Shown here piece after piece: positions 11,041 to 23,372 of a stretch of 64,000 bases of DNA. Under the pieces are notes generated by a model. It did not search any database, had not been told where the DNA came from, and worked only from the letters and a program-made list of their open reading frames with translations. A program made the translations under genes and the position numbers. This DNA is from Amaurobius ferox (Eukaryota; Arthropoda; Arachnida; Araneae; Amaurobiidae), in NCBI GenBank assembly GCA_951213105.1, contig OX578146.1, positions 49,817,275 through 49,881,274 of the forward strand. Direction: 5' to 3'. Each line of letters begins with the position of its first letter. The stretch's first letter is position 1.

Positions 11041-12245
11041 CTTACTTTTGACAAAATTAATGTCTCTCTAACTTTCCGATCATTTATCTTTTCTTATCTC
11101 TACTAAATCTATTACTTTTAACGATGGTCATTCAACATTTTCAAAATTTATCTCTAAAGGCGCCTCACAGGGTTTCGTGATTTCACTAATCCTGTGGAAC
11201 ATTTATTTTAATAATGTTCTAAATTTAAATAATGATTTATTTTACCTTCAAGCCTTTGCAGATGATCTTACAGTGGTTGCTTTTGGCAATAGCCACATTA
11301 CCCTTGCTCGTAACACTAACAATATACTTAACTCCATTTCAATCACTCTTAATTTTTTAAAACTATAAATTTCTACTGACAAATCCAACTGTATAATTTT
11401 TAACAAAACTAGATCAAAACGCAAAGTTAACCCCTTTATTAATATACAAAATAAAAAAAAAATTAAAATTAATAGGCACCTAAAATTTCTTCGTTTAATC
11501 ATTGATGATAATCTTAAATGGAGTGCACATATTTACTATCTAAAGGAGAAATGTTATAAACTTGCCTCTACTTTCGGGAAAATTTCGGACAAAAATTGGA
11601 GTGTTAAGAAAAACTGGAGTTCGGACAAAAACTGGAGTTTATTTAAAAATTTAGTACTCCACTGTTATTGAGAAAATTATTATTTACGGGTCTGGCACTT
11701 GGGGTAAAAATCTAACATGGGCTCAAATTAAAAATTTAACTTCTTTACAAAGAATCTTTCTATTAAAAATTTCTCCAGGATTTAGAACAACTTCTAACAT
11801 TTCTCTTTACCGGTATCCCCCCCCCCCCTGTCCACCTTATTATTAATATCCTTTATAGTAAATATTTATTTTGAAAACACAGAATCAACTTTTTTATAAG
11901 TTCCGACCTCTCCTCCCCCTCTGATTTTGATTATAATAGTCCTCTCTCCAACATTTCACCACTAAGCGTATCGTTATTCTTAATAAACTTGACCCCAAAA
12001 ATTTTTGTCCCATTAACATTTATACTGATGGCTTTAAATTAAATGACAATATTGGCTTTTCAGTTTGCATTTTTAGGCATGGCAAATTAGAAACACTTTT
12101 AAATTCAAATTAAGCAATGGGAATACAGTTTTCCAAGCTGAAATACAAGCCATTAAATTTGCAATAGACTAGGCTTCTGACAATAACCATAAAATTAATA
12201 TTTTTTCTGACAGCGTATCGTCTATTATGGCCTTCAAATCGAAAC
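11041..12245 (+). pseudogene. LINE remnant, RT and RNase H (I/R1/Jockey-like)
   Basis: Translated pieces in order: KGASQGFVISLILWNIYFNN (RT motif B region), AFADDLTVVAF (motif C with FADD, ~11250), HLKFLRLIIDDNLKWSAHI (the L-G-hxxD-like thumb region), then after several breaks IYTDG-like and FSVCIF pieces and QAEIQAIKFAI...IFSDSVSSIMAFKS (12130-12240), which fit an RNase H domain. The order RT then RNase H is that of I/R1/Jockey-type LINEs. There are many stops, frameshifts and a C-run at ~11817, and the N-terminal part with the endonuclease is missing. It is a dead 5'-truncated copy. Its 3' end lies next to the candidate exon that follows. Confidence 0.85.
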
Positions 12246-12256
12246 TGTGTTTTCAG

Positions 12257-12348
12257 GTATACAGTACTACTTGAAGATTCCTAACCCCGATGTAAAGAAA
12301 GGTTATGATCCTTCAACAGAGTTAGTTAAACCAGAAAGTGCAGCTTAG
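12257..12348 (+). CDS. Candidate terminal coding exon of an unknown host gene
   Basis: A splice acceptor CTGTGTTTTCAG ends at 12256. The next 92 bases carry two bases that complete a codon, then an open frame starting IQYYLKIPNPD, continuing VKKGYDPSTELVKPESAA and ending in TAG. The codon mix and the polar, proline-containing tail look like real protein rather than shadow sequence. The following ~130 bp are T-rich with AATAATTAAT (~12473), as in a 3' UTR. I do not recognise the protein. It directly follows LINE remnants, so it could instead be a chance frame in the element's tail. No matching upstream exon was found in this window. Confidence 0.35.
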
Positions 12349-13310
12349 GTTCTACAGCGACTTGGCTTAAACCATTAATTTCTTCAACTTTTTGAGAAAG
12401 AGGATTTTGCTTCTTATACTTGGCGGAGAGTTGTTTTTTCTTTGTACCATGAAATGCTTTTTTTCTCTTGTAAATAATTAATCTACAACATTCATATCCA
12501 TGTACAATAACATTTCAATTTTAAACTTTTCTAGAACTAACATCCCATTGTAAATTCTCTGTCTTACTAACTTGTTTAGTGCACGGATTGAAACATGGAT
12601 CGAAGATGCATCAACTCACTAACCATGATGGCAAAAATTGCACAGTCGCAAAGACACACTGTGTCACCTACTGCATTTGAATATTTATCGATGAATAGTT
12701 TAAAGAATTCAAAGATTCTAGTTGCAATGGCTGATTGGCCCTACATACAATTTTCTCCACAAGTTGGTTAATTTTATATCGTCAGTATACGTGATTTTTG
12801 CCGAGATGGCATGCAGTCAAATATTTGACAGAACACGTGATTATCGAATTTTTTATGACGTCGACCGCTATTTTGTATCAAGATCAACAAGTTTGAGAAA
12901 TACCGCATTTTGTACAAAAAAGAAAGAACCTTACAGTGCATGACAAACAAAGTGCTAAAACTTACCTCTTCGTATCGATACGCATCATTGGAATAAGACC
13001 AACTCTAGAGCTAATTCTGTTCCTTGCTGCTTTTTCTACCTTGTGCACTACAAACGAACTGTATTACTTGAATATTCATTAGTACACTCATCATGGCGAC
13101 ATGCCATGTTTCTTTTTGCTAAAAGTGTCACTTAATGATGAACTTAAAGCACTTTAGAGCGCCGATTACTTAAATGTGTTGAATTGTATCACGACCAACA
13201 ATTTTGGAAGATACTGATTTTAGAACTTTGTGGCGTAGAAAGATGTGTGATTCTAGAACTATGTGTTCTAAAATTACTCAGTTAATGGGCATCCCGTGTA
13301 TATCTTCCCT
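12349..13310. other. Non-coding stretch, diverged duplication
   Basis: No gene recognised. The segment 13025-13110 (CTGCTTTTTCTACCTTGTGC ...CATCATGGCGACA) has a diverged direct copy at 13825-13905 (TTGCCACTTCTGTGGCCTTG ...TATCATGGCGACA). Confidence 0.5.
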
Positions 13311-13616
13311 GCTTTTAATATTGGTCTAATATTGAACCCATACTGCATATCTTGGCACTACATTGGAAATATTTCCAATGTAATCCCAATATTGTCCAAA
13401 TATTGAGGTTACATTGCCTCCAATATTGGCCAAATATTTTCATTACAATATTACGCCAATATTGGTGTTACATTGGAAAATGTGTTCAATGAAACGTTAA
13501 TATTGGCGCAATATTGTCCCAATATTTTAAGCCAATATTGAGCCAATTCCGTCGAAATATCTCCTTTTTCATATTGATCCAATATTTTCAATATTGGCTG
13601 TCAATATTGGATTGTT
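13311..13616. repeat. Cluster of AATATT / CCAATATTGG palindromes
   Basis: About 14 copies of AATATT inside CAATATTG-like words occur within 300 bp, irregularly spaced. Two are perfect CCAATATTGG (at ~13420 and ~13456), which fits the CArG consensus CC(A/T)6GG bound by MADS factors such as SRF. It is unclear whether this is a regulatory cluster or a degenerate satellite. A weaker cluster of the same words is at 3340-3420. Confidence 0.8.
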
Positions 13617-14708
13617 ACTAGGATTTATACTCGTCACTTTGGAGGTTGAACCATCCAAAAGTATATATAACAAGAAATCAAACCCCTGGAACCAGAAATA
13701 AGACTCCAAAGAAACATACAGGAAAATAAACACTAAAAGAATATAATAATCCACGAATATAATAACCCACGATATTGATGAAAATCTTTGGGAAGACATA
13801 TTTTGTGCGGTGTAGAGACACTTCTGCTTGTTGCCACTTCTGTGGCCTTGTGTACTTCGAGCAAACTGAATCTCTCGAATATTTATCAACAAACTATCAT
13901 GGCGACAGGAATTTTACGGACAATTCCACGGGGTTGGCAACAAGGAAACTCATGACAGCGTGTGTGGAGCGTCACCTTGAGCAATAAGCAGCTGTCAACA
14001 ATTGCCTACTAACTCTCATGAATGGCTGTTGCAAAGCGAGACAAGCCCTCATTCATGATTCCGCCCTCTCAGCAAGGTCGGGCAGATTTCCATGTAAGCC
14101 ATTTTCAGAACCGGTCTAATAGGAAGAAATACGTTGCAGATATTGAGATTACCATCAATAATTGGGACAGGGGAGATAGCAAAGGGCTTCTTTCCCCTTT
14201 TAATTCAAGGATACTTTGGTTCCTGCTTTGTCTTTTCGAGATTGGTCGATGAAGATCAGAATGTTCGTACTGATTGCTCGTTTCGGGATGAAGATGTAAT
14301 ACTTGCGGTTGAGTAATGTGCCACGATTGATCATCAAGTTATGCAATAACAAATAATGGATAATTTGTTCAGAGTGAAAGCTAAAGTTTTATCTTGTAAG
14401 ATTTCAAGGTCGTTTTAATAAGATTGTAACTCAGTGAGTTTATGTTAAAATTAAGCGTAAGTCACAACACGCCATACAACTATTTAAAGGATAGGTTGGT
14501 ACCCTTTGTCAATGCTGAAGAGACCAATAAACCTACAGTTAAAGGAAAAATGACCATTTAGCCAATTTTGTTGTTTAGACATAAAGTTTATTACTCTTTT
14601 TATAACTGACGATGTGGATCCAACATATGCTTAAAACAGTTACGCTCAATGGTAATTTGATGTTTGCTTAATAACGTTGCTCAATTTTCTCCTATATCCT
14701 TTTCACTG
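13617..14708. other. Non-coding stretch, no gene recognised
   Basis: Apart from the duplicated segment at 13825-13905 only short open frames are present. One (13775-13987) contains CHFCGLVYFEQTESLEYLS but has no recognisable relative. Confidence 0.4.
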
Positions 14709-14776
14709 TGTTTTCATTTTATGATCATAATGATTTGGTTTTCATTTTATGATCATAATGATTTAGTTTTCATTTT
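14709..14776. repeat. Short tandem repeat, ~29-bp unit
   Basis: TTTTCATTTTATGATCATAA plus TGATTTGG is repeated about 2.3 times; the unit contains the palindrome ATGATCAT. Confidence 0.85.
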
Positions 14777-15090
14777 ACACGATAATAAAGGATTACAAAT
14801 TTGCCATTGGGGAAACGATTAGAAAACTTAATATAAATAGCTGTTTTTAGCAAGCTGGACCCAATTTTATATATACTTCGCTGTCACAAAGGAGTAGCTG
14901 AGAGGGTTAAGAGGTTCAGCCGGATTGGCTGAACAATTGTATTGATCCTCCATTAAGTTCATATGGGCAAATTGTAGTGTTTAAATTAACAATTTTCGTG
15001 CATTGCGCTTAGGGTGTGGCTACATACACTTCAATTTTTAGATCTGCACAGATTAAGAAAACCTGATGCCGTATTACAAAATAAAAAAAA
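14777..15090. other. Non-coding stretch, no feature seen
   Basis: No gene or repeat recognised. Confidence 0.4.
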
Positions 15091-15870
15091 AATTGATATG
15101 GGTAGCACATGACTTGACTCAAATCCATAAGATGAAATTCATAATACATTAAATTGATTTTTAATTGCTCAAATTATCCGGTTCACGTACTTGAAATTAT
15201 ATTCAGGTTTAAAGGGTTCTTTTACATTAGGCAACTTGAAAAGGTTTGGGTCAAAAGGTTAAAGGAATAATGCATTGTGTAACGAAAAAACTATCAATCT
15301 TTTTAAATTGTCGACACCTCAAGAAACATTTTTCCAATTCTTAGCTTTAGTTAAAAAAAATATACGTGGGCAGCACATGACTTTCTCTGCAGACTCAAAT
15401 TTATAATCCATTAAATTGAGTTTAATTGCTCAAATTGACATGTACACTTAGTTGAAATTATATGCAGTTTACAATTTAAATTCTTCTTTTACATTAGACT
15501 ATTTAACCTTTTGCTTAAGGGTAGAACAGCGTTAGTCCCAAACGAAGAACCTCTCGAAAAGACAGGTATTTGACATGCCCTATCCCAAACAGTTCGATCT
15601 CCTTTTGCAGCCATTGGCGTCCATGGATGCCAATGCCTGCAAAGGGAGATCGAACTGTTTGGGATAGGGTATGTCAAATATCTGTCTTTTTGAGAGGTTC
15701 TTCGTTTGGGATTAAAGTTGTCCCACCCGTAAACAAAACGTTGAAAAAGATTTTGGTTAAAAGAATTATAAATTCTGTAACGAAGAAATAAATTATCGGT
15801 TCTTTTCAATTTTCGACACTTAAGCAACATTTCCCCAACTCTTAGCTTAAGTTAGAAAATAAAATAAAAA
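15091..15870 (+). mobile_element. H element, subfamily B, two tandem 5' fragments
   Basis: Two successive H starts are seen: GGTAGCACATGACTT at ~15101 and GTGGGCAGCACATGACTTTC at ~15366. The segments that follow each (15240-15355 and 15735-15860) are diverged direct copies, sharing for instance GGTTAAA, GTAACGAA and AACTCTTAGCTT-like words. The second fragment contains a large inverted repeat. No coding capacity. Confidence 0.6.
15506..15745. repeat. Large near-perfect inverted repeat (hairpin)
   Basis: The 92 bp from 15534 to the centre at ~15625 (GTCCATGGAT) are repeated in reverse complement to ~15713 with about eight differences, with essentially no spacer, and weaker pairing continues outward to about 15506 and 15745. 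The two arms give mirror-image open frames on opposite strands (PIPNSSIS in both). It would fold into a ~90-120 bp hairpin. Confidence 0.9.
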
Positions 15871-16843
15871 TCTAGTGTGGGCAACTTGTAACTACAGGCT
15901 CAAGTTACAGACTCTAATTCATAACCTATTAAATTGTTCAAATTGATACGGATACTTATGTAATATTATAACTAGTTTGCATATACTAGTTTGCAGTTTT
16001 AATACGTCTTCATATTTATTAGGCAATTTAACACATTTTAAAACGTTGATATTTACCCCAAAATTTCAGAAACTTAAATATCTCGAAAACGGTTTGTTCT
16101 AGGGTGATGGAGTTAGTCTTATTCGTTTCGTCGTTAAACAGTGCGTATGAAACAAGTATTTGAATATTTTTTAAGCACATTTAGTTTTTTTATTTCAGAT
16201 TTTGGCGGTTTTGCGGACCATTTCGCAAAATAAGATTAGTTCTACTTTTTCTAATCCTGCATCAAGATTATCCTCAAGTGACTTACCTACCAACTTTTAA
16301 GAAATTTCATCGGATAGATTTTTAACTATAATGAAAAAACATAGCCAGCTCCTCAAAATTTCAAAAATTGCAATAACTCGAGAATGGTTGGTTCACTCTA
16401 GAGTAACGATGCTGATCTTATTCGTTTTATCGTTAAAAAGTGCGCATGAAACAAGCACCCCATTAATGCATTTTAGCATAATTAGTTTTATATTTTAGAT
16501 ATAGATGATATTTGTGGGCTATTTTTTTTTTTAAATAAACGGTTCTATTTTTTTCTATTTTTTTTTTTATTCGCGCCAAGATTTAATCACTGCACCAGTG
16601 TAACCCATTAATGAATTATCTAGCTAATTATATGAAAATTTATTGAATAGTTTTCTAACTAAAGAGATATACATATGTTGCACACACACACACACGCGCG
16701 CGCGCGCGGGCTACGATAAAAAAGTTTTTCTTGTTCTAGTGTGCTTGAAACGCGTAAGTAGAACCGTCGAAAGCGCAAGTTTCGATTTTCGACACGATTG
16801 TAATACTTCCCCTATAGATTACCATGTATTGTAGGGAAAGCAT
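15871..16843 (+). mobile_element. H element, subfamily B, diverged full-length copy
   Basis: Starts TCTAGTGTGGGCAAC at 15874 and ends with the hairpin CCTATAGATTACC...GTAGGGAAAG at 16810-16840. It contains the internal family landmarks ATCTCGAAAACGGTT, TTTTAGAT-TTTGGCGG-TTTTGCGG and a CA/CG microsatellite at 16680-16708. The microsatellite lies just inside the hairpin, as in other copies. Confidence 0.65.
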
Positions 16844-16863
16844 ATAGATTCCAATCTTTTGAG

Positions 16864-16940
16864 ATCTTATAAGAATTAAATGATTAAGTGAAAAAGAATT
16901 AAGTGAAAAAGAATTAAGTGAAAAAGAATTAAGTGATTAA
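16864..16940. repeat. Short tandem repeat AAGAATTAAGTGAAA
   Basis: Four imperfect copies of a 15-bp unit. Confidence 0.85.
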
Positions 16941-18175
16941 GTGAAAAATTAAGTATCAAATCTACAGATCGGAAAATTTTCATCCTGTATTCCATTGTGT
17001 TGATATTTTACTTTATTCTACACAAGAATTAGGCACTCCCAATATGTGATTCATGGACATTAAATGACAATCATGCCAAAGTTCCTTCATTACTGCATCG
17101 GTTATGGCTTTTTCATGGCTTTGCTAATTGTAATGTCAATACGCTATATGAGCAATCATAAACCATCTTTACCTGCACTTAAAAGGAGATTTATGATTAT
17201 TAAGTAAAGATACTTATGTTGGCCAATTAGTATTAAAAATAAATGAACTTTCATGTATATCTTAAGACAACTAAACTCACAATGAAAAGAAAAATTTGGT
17301 CAAATGTGGTCTATAAGACAGTTCGCACTTGCATTTTCTCACCGTGAAAAAGAAAAGAAAATTAACTGGAATGTAAACTCGACTAAACTTTCGCATACCA
17401 AAATCCTTTTTTTAAGCACCTTGTGATTTTTTTTTTCAAATTTTATAAGAAAAAATTTCAAAAATCTGTATCGTTGTTGCAAATGATCACAATTATTGCA
17501 TGTCACTCCCCTCCCCCTCATTTAAATTTTTTTTTCGATTGATACCAAGTTTGATAATGAATCCCAGAGGGGTAACTTTCCCCCGCAACTTTCCCCCTCT
17601 GAGGGAGGCTAATACTGTAACTAACGCAAAAGTTGTGTTACAGCTAATTTTTACTTCAATTATTGAAACTATTAAGTTTCGCGATTACTGAGCCTTAGAT
17701 AACCCATTTTATTCAAGATTATTTCAAATTTTGTCCTATGCTACTATGTTAAGAAAATACAAAATTTTGCATCTCGATTGAATTTTTTAAAAATGCTTGT
17801 TTAGAAGGTGGCACATATAGTGGCATCAAAATTTCAAATTCATAAATTTCGTGAAAGCAATATTTTCTCAATACTAAAGTAAAAATATGTCTGCTAAGGG
17901 CCACACAGAAGAAGAGAAATTTTTGTAGGAAAGAGATCAGCTACTATTATGAATTATCATGTAGGTTTAAGGGAAGATATTATTGTTCTTGGTCCACATT
18001 TAATTTCGAAATTTTAGCTAACAGTACGGAATACAGTTAGCTAACAATACGGAATAATTAGCTAACAGTACGGATTGTTGCACAAATTGTTCAGCTTCTC
18101 CTAAAAACACAAAACTCAGTGTCAAAAATAATTTTCTTACATGAAAGCGATTTCTGTTTTAAACGATTACATTAA
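16941..18175. other. Non-coding stretch with a small tandem repeat
   Basis: No gene. At 18011-18076 the unit TTAGCTAACAGTACGGAATA occurs about three times. Confidence 0.5.
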
Positions 18176-18390
18176 AAATATAGATATTTCAATAATTAAG
18201 CGACATTTTCATTAATTTGGCGTCATTTTATCAATTTGACGATATTTTCGTTAATTTGGTAATATTTCGACCGGCCGTAAATTGTTCTAATAATTCCCGA
18301 TAAGGAATATGAATGTTTAGATTCCTAAATGGGGGATAAATTTTAGAGGAGATAAATGCAAAAATATCGTCGCAGTTGGCGATAAGTGCG
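18176..18390 (+). mobile_element. H element, subfamily A, internal fragment
   Basis: Contains the subfamily A internal string AATTTGGCGTCATTT...TTTCGTTAATTTGG followed by CGCAGTTGGCGATA, as in the copies at 25.3 and 42 kb. Both ends are missing. Confidence 0.55.
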
Positions 18391-19457
18391 TTTAAACAGG
18401 TGAGTTCAACTGAGGTCAACAGGGAGAGTGGCGCTGGTTCAAGGCAAGTGGAAGTATGTTTGGCGTTGGTTCTCACTCCTTGTCGCTACGGTGTTTCTCA
18501 TTGTGATAAAACATGGCGGCCTAGCGCCGTGACGTTACGACTGAACATTTTCGGTTTCAGGGGAGAAATGGTCTGATTTTACGGAAAACCGTAAGGATTT
18601 CGTTTCCAATCGCGTTCATAAAAGTTTCAATAAAAGAAAAAAAGAAAACAGTATAAGAGTTTTTCTACACCGTATTAAAAAAAATTAAAAAAAAAAATTC
18701 TTATGTGGACAGAACATGACTTTCCCTACATAGTGAAGTGACTTAACTTCTTTTACAGCGAATTAATCGTGTACAAGATCCACAATGTTATATTACTCCT
18801 ATTACACACAAATCAATACGAGCGGATAATGTCCACTTCAATTTTCAGTTCAAATATATCATTGAAGAGAACACCTTTAAACTTGTCCTAAAATAGATCC
18901 TGTGCCTTCTTTATTTTCACCATTCTTCTATTACCTCACCCACTTCACCATTACATTATTCAAGAGTCGACATATGAAACCTCTAATCCTCAAAATATCC
19001 ATCTCACACCCTAATCCACAGTTGGCCTGTCACTCAAGGCAAGTGACCCATAAAGAGTTGACAAGCCGAGGTCCATAACCGAAAGCAACTTCCATTGCGC
19101 AACTGTGCAAATTAAGATTTTAAACCGATTTATGTATTCAGAGGAAGACAAGTTGAGAGCGACTCTTGCAAGGGGGCAGTGAACTTTGGCCAGGAAATCT
19201 GAGTGATCTCAATCTCAATAAGCCAGGCGTCACCGTTATAATGGGGTATAATGAGACAAATGGCACTTTTATGCCAGCTTACATCAGAACAATAACAGGG
19301 ACATACGCAGCTGATGTTTGGGGTTACAGAAGCCTTTGCAAATTGGGACCTTTATACGTGATGACAATTTGGATGTATCAGTTACAAGTATTTGGGTTTT
19401 CAAACATTTCTAAATTGGATAAAATGACCTTATGCACTTGTAAAAACTCTAAAAATC
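18391..19457. other. Mostly unannotated; H 5' end fragment at ~18698
   Basis: A fragment TATGTGGACAGAACATGACT at ~18703 is an H-type start. The CpG-containing part at 18420-18560 (with AAACATGGCGGCC) and a perfect splice-donor-like ACAG/GTGAGT at ~18398 were examined but no coding frame supports an exon. Confidence 0.4.
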
Positions 19458-20010
19458 GGTTGTAGGCAGCACATTATTTTCCCTCAAATTTATTTTCTTT
19501 CTCATAATCCATTAAATGGAGTTTAATTGCAAAAAATGAAATGTACTTATTTGAAATTATATCCATTTTGCAGTTTCAATACATCTTCTTTTCCATTTGA
19601 CAATTTAATATATTTTAAAACGCCGCCATCTTTTCAAAAGTTCAAAATCTTAAATATATTTTGAGAGTGGTTCGTCTTACAATAATGAAGGTTGGTCTTT
19701 TTCTTTGCGTTGTTGAAAATTACGCAAGAAACATCAATTAATAAAAACGTTAATAAATTTATTTGAGCATATTTAGTCTTTCATTTTAGATGTTGACGAT
19801 TTTTGAGGGCCATTTCGTAAGAAAATGCCGATTCTGATTTTCGAATCTAATCAGCACCATTGTAACCTACAAGTGACTTACTTATCAAATTTTAAGAAAT
19901 TTCATCGAATACTTCTTAACTACAGGGAAAAACATCGTGAGCTCATCAAAATTCCAAAAACCGTAATATCTCAATGGCTCATCTCAGAGCAATATTTTTC
20001 AACCTTTTTT
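19458..20010 (+). mobile_element. H element, subfamily B, fragment
   Basis: GTAGGCAGCACATTATTTTC begins the fragment; TTTAATTGC, CATTTAGTC-TTTCATTTTAGATG, TGACGATTTTTGAGGGCC and AAGTGACTTAC follow in family order. The 3' half is missing. Confidence 0.55.
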
Positions 20011-21504
20011 TAAGTTTAAATTGATGGCAGAACCCCAAAATGAGGAAAAATCCATTATGGTATAAATTATTCATTCAAATTTTCATTAATTTTTGAGAAA
20101 ATTTACACGATATTATCACATTGTGGAAGCAACCCCAAGGGTTTAAGTTTGAATTACTCATTCAAAAGAATCACCAGAACTAATATAATTTTTCTTCCAG
20201 GGGATGGAGACCTTACTTCCACCCTCCCTCTACCCATGACTGTGATGTAAGTAGGCTCCAAACTTCAATTTTATAAGATGAGTATAGCAATGGCATAGTT
20301 TTTATCTACCTTAAACGCACCAGGTACCAGTTATGCTTCTGCTCAATAAAACAAACCTTATCAGATTGATGATAGTATTTGTTTTAAGAAAGAGGCATAT
20401 CTGGAAAATTGCAGGTCTGACGGTACAAATAGGGTGAAAAAATATCACACATAATTTCCTCCAACTGCATCACCCTGCGTTATTAACTTCAATAAATCAG
20501 TCAACTCAAAGTCTGTTTAGAACAGCATGATATGCCTCGTACCACGCCTCACTAACTACACTCAACAACATCAAATACAGGGGAAGTCAATAAAATGTTA
20601 CGCCCCCTAAAACAATATAATTCAACAAAAGGCCACCAACCCCTTCAGGGTAATTCCATTCCCTGCGTGATTCCTGAATTCAGAAATTATCACCTTGCCA
20701 ATCCATTGGGGTCAGAGACCCAGCAAAAACCGGAAACCCATGTTCGTTAATTTGTGACCCAAATAAAATTCGTTAGAATCATAGACAATGCAAGAGGTGC
20801 TTACACGGCAGTCTTCCGCCAGTTTTTTGTTTTGTTATCGTTTTATACCTAGGAGTCGTTAGTGTCAACGACTGGGAAACGATTACGAGGCCTCACAGCT
20901 TCCATCAGACAGATGCTTTTCGATTTTTATAGCCTGAGGATTGCCAGCTTACCCCCTTGCTGAGGCCTTGCTGGCTACTCTTCCGTTTCATTCATTTGAT
21001 AATAATCGCTTTTGGTAATCAATAACCAAGCGGTTTTGTTTTTGATTTCAGTCGGTATGATGGTGAGCCAGCTACTGTCTAGACTACCCTGTCAAAATGG
21101 ATTTGAATTAAGGGGAGATTTGAAAACGCATGCATCAAAATTTCGATTTTGACTATTAAATGTTATTATTTTATATGAATTCTGTGCAGCTGCCATTTTG
21201 TTAGTAAAGATAGATAAGTACTACGCCGTTAATGATATATTAAAAGTGAAGCTATTATTAAAGTGACTTACAAAGCAATTAAAGGAAAATTGATAGCCTT
21301 CATGGTGTATTGGAACTGGTGGTGAATTTCATTGGAAAAGATAGTAATGGATTAGTACTATATTTGCGGACAGTAAAATATATTGGATCATTATTTTATG
21401 ATAGATGGCATAAAATTCAAAAGATAATATTTATTGTTGGTAATAATTAATGGAGTTGGTGAGTCACTTCAACGATGAGAGCCGTACGAGTAGAGTTATA
21501 AAGG
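20011..21504. other. Non-coding stretch, no gene recognised
   Basis: Moderately less AT-rich than its surroundings around 20500-21000, but no open frame or repeat that I can identify. Confidence 0.4.
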
Positions 21505-23312
21505 CAGGAAAAAACCAGGTTTATCCCTGGGAATAAACCTGGTGAAAATTTTGAAAGGGAAAAAAAAGACAAGAGGGGTTTGAAAGTTTACAAAAGGGGG
21601 AAATTTTCAGTCATTGCTATTTGCATTGTAAAAGAAATGTGTATAGTCCAAAACTAATGTTTTTATATTATTATTTTATTTTGTTTCGTATTTTTCATCC
21701 GAAATTGTAAATAGCTGAAGCAGAAAAGATTTAGAGCGATTTTCTAGAGCTAAGAAAGTAGTTCAATTATGTGACTATCTTATTACATATAAAAACTGAA
21801 AATTAATTCCACGAAAAAATTAATTTATTATTTAATTTGTAAACATTTTAAAAGCAACAGGAACAATCGATTATGCTTAAAGTAATGGTTATAAAACACT
21901 TTCCAACTGAAATGCAATTTTATTTATACACCTCTAAAATGTGATACATTCAGCGCTGGTATCTTTAAATTATCACAGTACTACAGTAATTTGGAATACT
22001 TGAAAACTGTGAACTTCATCGAAAAAGAAAATGCTAGTTAAACGAAATGAATTTTATTCAAATGACGTCATCGAAATATAAATCGTCTGTCTGCCTCTCT
22101 ATGTAAAATCAATAAACATTTCATTCATATTACATATACTCCAGAGTAAATAATTTATGAAAAATTATTCAGCAATTCTTATACAATACTCCTTATAATT
22201 GTTGGATTTGTTTACATTCTGCATGCTATATTATAGCATTAAATTTAGGCTTCGTTGTAGGAATAATCAAAGTTTAGTAATCATTAAAAATGAAAAATAT
22301 TGTAATTGCACTGGCACAGAATTTAGATACACAGAAATTTAGATATATATATGCAAAAATAATGCTGTTTCATGAAGGATGCAACAATAAATTTAAATTT
22401 AAAAGATCTTCAAACATCACGCTGGTTCCTACACGTCTGGGTCTCAACAAAGGAAAACAAGAAAGATCAATCATGCTTAAAGCATTGATTATGAAACACT
22501 TTCCAACTTCAATGCAATTTTATTTAAACAAATCTAAAATGCTATACATTCCTCGGTAATATTTTAAAACTTATCACAATACTACATTAATTTATTACAT
22601 TTGAAAACTTAAACTTTCATTGAAAAAAATGAACTTCATTCAAATGACGGCATTGAAATATAAATTGCCTGGTGTAAACATTTCTAAAATGCGATACATT
22701 CCTCGGTAATATTTTAAAACTATCATAATACTACGATAATTTATTATATTTGAAAAAACTTTATCGAAAACAACTGAAATTCATTCAAATGACGTCGTAG
22801 AAAAAATAACACGCCTGGATCTCTCTATAAAAACAGCATTTCATCCATTACTTTTTCCCATTCATTTCATTCATCACAATACTATAATAATTTATTTTAT
22901 TTAAAAATTAAGACCATGGAGCTACAAGTAATTAAACTCTATGCTTAAAACTTCATCGAAAAAAATCGTCTTTCTCTTTGTAAAATCAATGAATATTTCA
23001 TTCATATCAGCTATGCAGACTCCATGGGCTAAATAATTTTGTGTTAAAGAAATACAGCAATTCTAATACAACTCATTCTACATATTTTGCTGTTTACATT
23101 TTACATAAGTGAAAAATAGGCTTCGTTGTAGAAATAATCAAATTTGGATGATCATTTAAACTCAAATATATTGTAATTGCGTTGTTTCAGTATGTAGATG
23201 CACAGAATTTAAGCAAAAATAAAGTGGTTTTAGGACGGATACAACACTCAATATGAATTAAAAAGAACTTAAAAAATCACGATTTTGAGACAAGATGGAT
23301 GCCATTTTGAAG

Positions 23313-23372
23313 TGGGTCATGTGATCTTTTCATATCATGGTCACGTGATCTCTTTATATAAGAGGTGTAATT
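23313..23372 (+). promoter_or_regulatory. Candidate promoter: paired E-box-like sites and TATA
   Basis: GTCATGTGATC (~23318) and GTCACGTGATC (~23340) lie 22 bp apart, followed 10 bp on by TTTATATAAGAGG. CACGTG is a USF/MITF-type E-box. It may be a promoter inside the G element, but no transcript start or coding frame supports it. The site is not conserved in the inverted copy at 60.6 kb. Confidence 0.3.

Noticed and set aside
18380..18410. Perfect splice donor ACAG/GTGAGT as evidence of an exon
   Set aside because: The only open frame into it has a stop 20 codons upstream and no start or acceptor; it overlaps an H fragment.
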